From: Gymnopus androsaceus JB14
Taxonomy: Eukaryota > Basidiomycota > Agaricomycetes > Agaricales > Omphalotaceae
Direction of reading: 5' to 3'
DNA length: 24,838 nucleotides
NCBI GenBank assembly: GCA_009733575.1
Contig: ML770020.1
Location: forward strand, 1-24,838
Part shown: in pieces, positions 19,053-24,838 of the stretch
Layout of the letters: the number at the start of each line of letters is the position of its first letter
Numbering within the stretch: position 1 is the stretch's first letter
Position numbers and translations under genes: made by a program
Notes under the pieces: model-generated
What the model was told of the DNA's origin: nothing
What the model saw: the letters and a program-made list of their open reading frames with translations, nothing else
Database searches by the model: none

Positions 19053-19671
19053 GCCTAGGTAACTTGTGTTCAAACCGCCAAATTCTCACGCCCAAATGGG
19101 GCTTGATCATAAGATAAAAAAGATATGATAAAGGGGAGATAAGGATTAGGCTGGAGTGCCCCCATCCTCAGCATCTAGCCCGGAGCCAGAGAGTCCTAAT
19201 TTGTTCAAGAAATCAATGCATTGTACAAAACGGTACAAATCAAAATAGTACAAGTCAAAATGATACAAATCAATGGTAAAGTAACAGTAGTAGTAAATAC
19301 AAATCTAAAAGTATAATCTTTAAGATACAAAGAAACATGAACTAAGTGCCAACTTCTTAACCTAGGCTATGAAGATACCTGGTCCACAATCCACCCTCCA
19401 ACAGGCCCAAACAGATTCCATTTGCCTGAGTGGGGTGACTTTGACATACTGTAGCATATAAGCGAGTAAGGTGTCATGTAGGCCTTAGCAGATGAATGGA
19501 AAGGTATTGCACCAACGTGAAGTTCAAAGTAATTTGATTCCGATGGTTTACATTGAATACGGGTGGAGGCTCCGGATTTAGTAAACTTTACTTTCTTATC
19601 ATAGCTTTTATCTTATGATCAAACCACATTTGGGCATGAGAATTTAGCGGTTGGGCAAAACTTGCCTAGGT
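19053..19671. mobile_element. Small element with about 85-bp inverted termini
   Basis: The left arm, 19053 to about 19134, reads inwards GCCTAGGTAACTTGTG, then ACCGCCAAATTCTCACGCCC, then TTGATCATAAGATAAAA. The right arm, about 19583-19671, is its reverse complement with roughly one change in five. About 450 bp between them has no gene. It does contain three loose units of GTACAARTCAAAAT near 19226-19275. The size and layout fit a non-autonomous inverted-repeat element. No target duplication was identified, so the exact ends are not fixed. Confidence 0.6.
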
Positions 19672-19738
19672 ATATATGTCAATCGTTTGGATAGGTAAGC
19701 AAATGGAAGAAAAGATAACGGAAAATCTATATATGTCT

Positions 19739-20287
19739 TTAGAATGGAAAGTCAAAACGTAACATCTCGTACGGAGTACTTAATCCAACAATTGTGTCAT
19801 AACTGATGATTTTGCATAGCCCAAACAGTGTATTAGGGTGAGTACTACTCATAGGCCTTGTGCCAACCCTAAGCGGCGCAAATGTGTCAATTAATTGCCA
19901 CCCAATTTGTCCTAAACCCACCTTGCCTTTGCCTCTGTTATTGACAGATTTTAGATTTGAGGCTGAAGGGAAAGTTGTTTGGATGAGACAAATATAGGGC
20001 ATAAACTTACTTTGCCTGGACCCCCGGGTTTGCTGACATCACACATTGTCAGATCTGTGCGTCCGTGCTCTTTTCCCCTGCTATTTTCTCCCACATCTTG
20101 CTGACTTGGAGATGAATCAAACAATCAAGCCCAGAGAGACCACTCATACCTGCGCACCCAGTGCATTTGAGCCACACTGCATCTTAGCAGCAGCCACGAG
20201 GGCGACTATAGCAGTGTTCATTTGGTGGTCTGGAACACCCTTCACATGGAGTGCGTTCATCAGGGTCATCTTGTTGTTCAATGACAT
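19739..20287 (-). CDS. Unknown multi-exon gene, 3' structure unresolved
   Basis: Exon 1 (20287-20150) is 46 codons starting at an ATG. It joins through a 49-nt intron (20149-20101, GTATGAG donor) to exon 2 (20100-20011), 30 codons, which ends at a perfect GTAAGT donor. Both joins are phase 0. The peptide has Ala-Ile-Val-Ala-Leu-Val-Ala-Ala-Ala-Lys and then Lys-Pro-Gly-Gly-Pro-Gly-Lys. Further downstream the stretch 20002-19739 is open for 87 codons, with Trp-Gln-Leu-Ile-Asp-Thr-Phe-Ala-Pro, but I could not join it in phase. It may be a separate or shifted remnant. No family is recognised. Confidence 0.4.
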
Positions 20288-20683
20288 GGGAGGTGGCAGA
20301 AAAGGGAGTGGTAGAAAGAAACGGATGAAAGGGTTGCATCAATTGTGAGAAGCCCTTTTATGTGGTTCCTTGATGCGCACGGACCAGGTGTCATGCCGAC
20401 CATTTTGGTAGTCCTTAAAATAGCAATTCATCCTGCCACATGGCATGCACCTTCTTGCTATTGCATAAGCTCACCAATATGTTTTATTTCCAACACATCA
20501 CGCAATCAAGATTAAAAAATACAAAATGGCACAGTAATTACCCAGACGCTGGTGCATCCGCTAAAATCAAACCGCTAAATGAGCCCTCATCATCACCAGC
20601 CACAATATCAAGTCATGACATGTACCCCTCCATACGTGCTACGTTTTCTTCCATTTTAGCATGCTTGGCACCCATCATCTTTG

Positions 20684-21625
20684 TCATGCACCAGACGGCG
20701 GTAATCTCCCAGCAGTGAGTCTGCAGCGAGACGCAAGGCTGCCTAGCTCTTTGTCCATCCTGAACCTCAACTTCTGCAGGGCTTCATTTATGAACCTTAT
20801 GTCATGCTGCACAACCTTGGCGGCGGTCAGCGAGGGCACCTCAAAATCTTTTGTGGCAAGTGGACAAGCATTGATGGTTCTTGGATGGGCTGTGCTATCT
20901 CCACTTCACCACTACCTGTGCTTATTTCCGGTGTGCTTACCCAGCTGCCTGCGAACTGTTCAGGGATGGTTGCATACCCCTCTCGACCGCCGATGCGCAA
21001 GGAATCATTTGGATCACCGAAAAGTTCCCTGTCCAGCCTAGAATGTTTCTTTCCTGATTGTCTTTGGAGTCCATTTTCCGTGGGCTGAAGAATGACCTTG
21101 TGTGTTACCACCAATTGAGCTTGGATATCCACAAAACATGACCACTTACCCCCTCGGATGTGCGGCACTTTGCTTTTGCCTTCTCCTGTGTCCCACCTGA
21201 GTCCGAAAGGCACTGGTGCTTTTTGACTGGTTCATTGTCATCCTCGGATGACTCGATGATCCTCTTTGATTTGAACTAAAGTGCAATGAGCCAATGCCAC
21301 GCAGCCTAATTTTGGTGAGACCTACTGTTTTGTTTGTTTCCCATGAAGGGTGGGGAGCACTCTGCGCCTCTTCAACGTCTTCTCCGTACTGCATATTGTC
21401 TACTGAATTGTGGCTATGTGGATGATCATCAATTACGTTAAGTGCGACCTGGAGCAGCTCATCATCCCTCATCCCTGCAATTGTCATCAGCTTCTTCTGC
21501 AATTTTATGAATGCCCACGTGAGCCAGATCTTCATCTTTGTCTTCCTGCAACTCACCGCGACAAGGTCCTGTGCTGCTGCCATGAACATGGGGTCCATGA
21601 AATTGTCTTCCCAAGATTCAGGCAT
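20684..21625 (-). CDS. Unknown five-exon gene with acidic and coiled-coil-like parts
   Basis: Inferred exons 21625-21557, 21496-21326, 21275-21150, 21084-20941 and 20839-20684 give 221 residues, and every junction is phase 0. Introns are 60, 50, 65 and 101 nt, with donors GTGAGT, GTAGGT, GTAAGT and GTAAGC. The protein opens Met-Pro-Glu-Ser-Trp-Glu-Asp, then has a helix with Met-Arg-Asp-Asp-Glu-Leu-Leu, then Glu-Ser-Ser-Glu-Asp-Asp-Asn, a Lys-rich part with two Cys, and a final coiled-coil-like helix. The last intron is longer than the rest and its acceptor is uncertain. Beyond the TGA at 20686-20684 another frame stays coding-like to about 20538, with one TGA, so the 3' end may be damaged. 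No domain is recognised; the layout resembles a nuclear or DNA-binding regulator, but that is a guess. Confidence 0.5.
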
Positions 21626-21999
21626 TTTGTATTCTGAGGATATTAATGAAGCAAGAGTAATTTACCCCGCTTTATATATATACACTTTTGATGGAGCACA
21701 CGGACCCACCATAGTTCTCCTAAAAGGAAATTCCTACGATCAAATCTGATGGGCTCTCCCAACTGGCATTAGAGCAATGGTCACACAAAAGGATATCTGG
21801 CAACAAGTATTGCAATCTCTGTCACACAAGATGTTCCTGGGCACCAGTTGCTGAGGCGAGTAATCTTAATTCAAGCGGATATTGGCAGCGGTACCACTGT
21901 GCAGCTCATGGGGAGCCAAGTAGAGGTCTATGTTTAAGGAGAAGGATTGATGTGTGATTGATAATGTAATTAGCACGCCATTGGCTGTTCTACACCTTC

Positions 22000-22239
22000 T
22001 TGAACTATGCCATTTATGTGTTTCTGGGAACTGCACAGGGCACAGAGGGCATATCTCAATGCGTGATTGGATCCATGGATCAGGGTGTTTTGCACTACTT
22101 CGAAAAGAGCTATGATGTACATCCCAATGGTGAAATCTCACGCTTTGCTCGCAACAGTTTCACCGCCATTGTAGGGGGGTGGGAGGCACCCATGCCGAGA
22201 AATTTTGTGAATATCTCGCTGCCCATTAATCTTGACTGA
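22000..22239 (+). CDS. Unknown open frame, possible 3' exon
   Basis: 79 codons ending in TGA, with a balanced composition: Gly-Thr-Ala-Gln-Gly-Thr-Glu-Gly-Ile, Gly-Ser-Met-Asp-Gln-Gly-Val, and Gly-Trp-Glu-Ala-Pro-Met-Pro. It looks more like protein than chance, but there is no upstream exon I can join and no recognisable family. The flanks 21640-21999 and 22240-22470 hold nothing I can name; the second is A-rich. Confidence 0.3.
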   Translation: MNYAIYVFLGTAQGTEGISQCVIGSMDQGVLHYFEKSYDVHPNGEISRFARNSFTAIVGGWEAPMPRNFVNISLPINLD

Positions 22240-22470
22240 AGAAAACTTAAGCACATGGAGAATTAGAGCTGGAAGATTCAGGGCTATCACTAAATAATGT
22301 TTGTTGAAAGAAAGTATTTACATACAAACAAGTGTCAATCTGAAGTCCAAAGAAAACACAACTTTAAAGTATTGCAAAAATAATAAAATAAAACAGAAAA
22401 ACAATCCAATGCCCTTTAATGTGAGAACCACCTCAGATTGTGGATCCACCAAGATCACTTGTCACCATGC

Positions 22471-23160
22471 TCACGACACTTGAGCCCCAGTGGCGACCTC
22501 GTCTTCCGAAAGGTGACCATCCTGCTGGTGTTCACATTCATTGGCAAGATAGGCTCTTGCCTCCGTTGACAACCAGACCAATTGCTGCTGGAGCAATGTT
22601 TGTCCATCCAAGATATCAACCCCCTGTCAGTGAATGATGTTGAGCTCACTCTTCTGTTTGTCCAGGGTTTCCTTGATCCGCTCCATATGTGAAGTCATAG
22701 TGGACATGAATTCCAAGAAATTCAGAAAGTCCAGGAGTCAGGGAGGGTGGAGGCACAGGGGGTAAGAGGGGAGTGCTGGCTGGAGCATGAGCAGATTTGG
22801 TATGGGCCTTCACCAGCGCTGAGACTGGAGTAGATCCATCCTGCGGCAAAGTGGCATCACCTTTTCTTAGGGTCGCCGTTGCCATCGGGATGACCTTGAG
22901 CATTGACTGCTGGGAGGTAGTGGCAGTTGATTTAGATGAATGGGTAGGTTTCTGGGAGCTGCCTCATCTGCTGGTGACTCCGATCGGCTGATGTTCATAG
23001 GTTTTGGCTTTTTTCTTTTACCAGATTAGGGTCAACCTGATTATCAACTCTGACATGCACTCACCAACGGATCCCTTTGGCTCAAGGCACTGTCTGGCTC
23101 TTCCAGCGTCCTCTTTTTGGGCGGTGCCTTGGGTTCTGTCATCTTACTTGCGGTGGGCAT
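22471..23160 (-). pseudogene. Decayed unknown gene, Lys/Pro-rich with a coiled coil
   Basis: Exon 1 (23160-23065) is 32 codons starting at an ATG, with Lys-Ala-Pro-Pro-Lys-Lys-Arg, ending at a GTGAGT donor. After an intron of about 50 nt the reading becomes Ser/Thr/Pro-rich (around 22960-22720). It then needs a frame change to enter a coiled-coil-like helix (Met-Glu-Arg-Ile-Lys-Glu-Thr-Leu-Asp-Lys-Gln). An in-frame TGA follows, and then Thr-Leu-Leu-Gln-Gln-Gln-Leu-Val-Trp-Leu, ending at 22473-22471. The layout (basic N terminus, Pro-rich middle, coiled-coil C terminus) is like that of the gene at 20684-21625. An alternative start at 23186-23184 reads in another frame. Confidence 0.4.
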
Positions 23161-23212
23161 AGGGGTCTGTGGAAGACATTGTTGGACCAAGCATTATACC
23201 ATGCTGGGCTCA

Positions 23213-24300
23213 TTTATTGCTGTTTTCAAAAAGGCTTGCGCGCGTCAAATTTTCACGTGGGAATGATATGTGTTTGATTTTTGCGCGTTCAACAACACCC
23301 GAACTGTTTTCGGTTGTAACTCATGCAGTTCTCAATCGAAACATGAAAAGTTTTATATTTTCTGGATCTATGACATATTCTGCAGACACGATATGAGAAA
23401 TCTGGGCTCCCTGGTGATTACAGTATGTAGTTCTTGCATTTGACAGTGTCGCAACTGTTTTCAGCTGAAGCTCTCTCAACTCAGCACCAGGAATGAGAAT
23501 CTTTGTACTTTGTGAATCTACTACATATTCTTCAGGTGCACCACAAAAAATTGTGCTGAAATCATCCAGAAGAAATGGTTTTGTCAACACTTGAAGTTTC
23601 CAACCAATATCCGGGCAGTCCTCTTTGAGCGAGACTTTCTTGTACATGTCGAAAACACTGCGAATCAGTACTAGGTCATTGAAGTTGTGTTTGGATGGAT
23701 CTAAGGGGAGCTGGGTCTGATCATTATCATTGGCTGGGTCTGGGCAGAAGTCAATAATCGTGACAAAAGTTGTCACTGGAACTATTGGATTTAGACCTAG
23801 GGAGCCGGGTCGACTGAAAACCGAATCGAGTGTAGGTTTCAGTCCAGGGCATAAAGACCTGCAGAACATACCACTATCCAATCCTGCTCATTTGACCCAA
23901 ATTCAACTCTTCGAGGTTCGAAATCCCAGCCTCAACACAGCTAATTTCCCAGTTTCAGCCATTCTAATGCCTTTCTGAAATCCTATATACAATACCAAGG
24001 CTGCGATATTCTTCTTTTCAGTGGTGGAGATGACGGATGAGCTAAAACTTGGCTAAAACCAGATAGGAGCTGTGATTGATCTCATGTATGAACAGCACAC
24101 AATATTCTTCTACTTTCATAGCCTTGTATCTGTAGAATAAGGTTTAGATTCAGAAAAAAAAGAGCTTTTTGCGATTGAAAAAGAATTGAGCGAGCTATGA
24201 ACGAAAACAGTCGGAACATTGCTGAATACGCAAAAATCAAACATATATCATTCCCATGTGAAAATTGACGCACGCAAGCCTTTTTGAAAACAGCAATAAA
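23213..24300. mobile_element. Element of about 1.1 kb with long inverted terminal repeats
   Basis: The left arm begins TTTATTGCTGTTTTCAAAAA at 23213 and continues to about 23395. Its reverse complement, with scattered changes, runs from 24300 down to about 24110. The arms share GGCTTGCG, GGGAATGATAT and TTTGATTTTTGCG, and a TCTGNATCTA...TATTCT part deeper in. The interior carries the coding-like frame at 23321-23881. No flanking duplication was found. The arms also read as protein in one shared orientation (Gly-Asn-Asp-Met/Ile-Cys-Leu-Ile-Phe-Ala), so they may be inverted copies of a gene fragment rather than classical transposon ends. Confidence 0.6.
23321..23881 (-). CDS. Unknown 186-codon open frame inside the inverted-repeat element
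   Basis: A continuous minus-strand frame running into the left arm. It contains Phe-Val-Thr-Ile-Ile-Asp-Phe-Cys-Pro-Asp-Pro, then Trp-Lys-Leu-Gln-Val-Leu. Near the C terminus are two related units, Glu-Glu-Tyr-Val-Val-Asp-Ser and Ala-Glu-Tyr-Val-Ile-Asp-Pro, from an internal direct repeat. The start and the family are unknown. It may be a fragment of a larger repeat gene. Confidence 0.35.
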   Translation of the reverse strand: MDSGMFCRSLCPGLKPTLDSVFSRPGSLGLNPIVPVTTFVTIIDFCPDPANDNDQTQLPLDPSKHNFNDLVLIRSVFDMYKKVSLKEDCPDIGWKLQVLTKPFLLDDFSTIFCGAPEEYVVDSQSTKILIPGAELRELQLKTVATLSNARTTYCNHQGAQISHIVSAEYVIDPENIKLFMFRLRTA

Positions 24301-24505
24301 GTTTTTTTTGGGAGATTTTTGGGAACAGTGTAAAAGAAATTGTGTGTTGTTGCACCAGAGGCCAGGAAAAGTTCTGGATATCTACTATGCATGCTGCCTT
24401 GAAGTTCTGTGGCTCAATCTCACTTTTTGCTATCTTTAGCATGACTAGTACTTGATCTTCTAAGCTGTCTACATGTCTTACAACAAGATAATTCATTAAA
24501 CTCAT
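24082..24505 (-). pseudogene. Coding-like remnant spanning the right arm and its outer flank
   Basis: On the minus strand, 24505-24310 reads Leu-Glu-Asp-Gln-Val-Leu-Val-Met-Leu-Lys-Ile-Ala and Ala-Cys-Ile-Val-Asp-Ile-Gln. It meets the inverted arm, where reading shifts to Gly-Asn-Asp-Ile-Cys-Leu-Ile-Phe-Ala (24273-24082). The same peptide-like sequence is in the left arm on the plus strand. Probably a broken gene copy; no family recognised. Confidence 0.3.
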
Positions 24506-24732
24506 GCTTCAACAATATCCACAAGTTTTCAAAATGTAATGGCTGTTTTCACTTGATGTTCAAGCTTTCTGATTATTTTTTCTGGGATATGGGTGCTCTG
24601 AAGCATTTTACACTAGCCTATATACATTAGAATATATGTTTCCACTTCATGAGCATTTCTCTCAATGACAACAATTTTTTAAGTGTTTTAGTGCCCATCT
24701 TCCCAATTTGGGGGGAGCTGGATTTTGGTGCA

Positions 24733-24785
24733 TAGCTTTGTAGGCGCAATTGGCATAGCCCCCTGTCTACCAGGGGTTCGCAACT
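24733..24785 (+). promoter_or_regulatory. Pol III A-box and B-box-like pair, possible SINE head
   Basis: TAGCTTTGTAGG (24733-24744) matches the A-box consensus TRGCNNAGYNGG at 11 of 12 positions. GGTTCGCAACT (24775-24785) matches the B-box GGTTCGANNCC at 9 of 11. Between them, CCCCT-GTCTACC-AGGGG would form a 5-bp stem with a 7-nt loop, like an anticodon arm. No matching acceptor stem or T stem exists, so this is not a working tRNA. It could be a tRNA-derived SINE continuing past the window end. CTCACCGGTG occurs twice just downstream. Confidence 0.4.
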
Positions 24786-24838
24786 ACGGTCCTGCTCACC
24801 GGTGCAGCTTTCCTCACCGGTGGTGTTGGTAAATCAAT

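Noticed and set aside
19226..19275. Regulatory tandem sites GTACAARTCAAAAT
   Set aside because: Only three loose units inside a small inverted-repeat element; simple repeat decay is enough to explain them.

Overview
This window looks like repeat-rich chromosomal DNA of a basidiomycete fungus, most likely an Agaricomycete. The reasons are GT-AG introns of about 45-65 nt throughout, a multi-exon F-box gene, a DUF6589-type protein, a small cytidine-deaminase-fold (OTT_1508-like) gene, and a mix of fungal transposable elements. No bacterial, organellar or rRNA signal was seen. All spliced gene models were assembled by eye from GT-AG sites and reading-frame phase. They are inferences until RNA data are seen.

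Layout. (1) 1-373: the 5' end of a minus-strand gene running off the left edge. (2) 1451-3953: a four-exon F-box gene, minus strand. (3) 4789-9102: an apparently intact Mutator-like (MULE) DNA transposon. It carries a 14-exon gene (5047-8868, about 1046 aa) with two zinc-ligand clusters and a D-D-E core with an internal CxxH motif. Its ends have outward-facing similar termini and arrays of a CTCACTTTCA-type subterminal motif. The element is flanked by an 8-bp direct repeat (4781-4788 and 9103-9110). It sits inside a host exon on the minus strand: removing the element and one repeat copy gives a reading frame that runs through the junction. (4) 9600-10600: no gene seen. (5) 10606-12396: a decayed DUF6589-type gene, followed by a fragment of unknown coding sequence (12560-12958). 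(6) 13746-14514: a compact three-exon deaminase-fold gene on the minus strand.

(7) 14861-18793: pieces of a Ty1/copia-like Gag gene on the minus strand, split by a very unusual 3.2-kb segment (about 15213-18434). That segment is packed with short near-perfect inverted repeats, one every few tens of bases. It contains roughly five degenerate tandem units of about 160-195 bp and duplicated modules. Comparing duplicated copies shows paired base changes that keep the stems complementary. This is the most interesting signal in the window. The segment is flanked by about 150-170 bp direct repeats that contain the same Gag exon-intron junction.

(8) 19053-19671: a small element with about 85-bp inverted termini. 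(9) 19739-23160: three minus-strand gene models of unknown function. The one at 20684-21625 has five exons that all join in phase 0; the others are partial or decayed. (10) 23213-24300: a second inverted-terminal-repeat element with coding-like DNA inside. (11) 24733-24785: RNA polymerase III A-box and B-box-like sequences, perhaps the head of a SINE cut by the window edge.

The right two thirds is best read as a nest of elements of different ages. The MULE is the youngest-looking, with an intact gene and a clean target duplication. The copia, DUF6589 and inverted-repeat elements are older and eroded.
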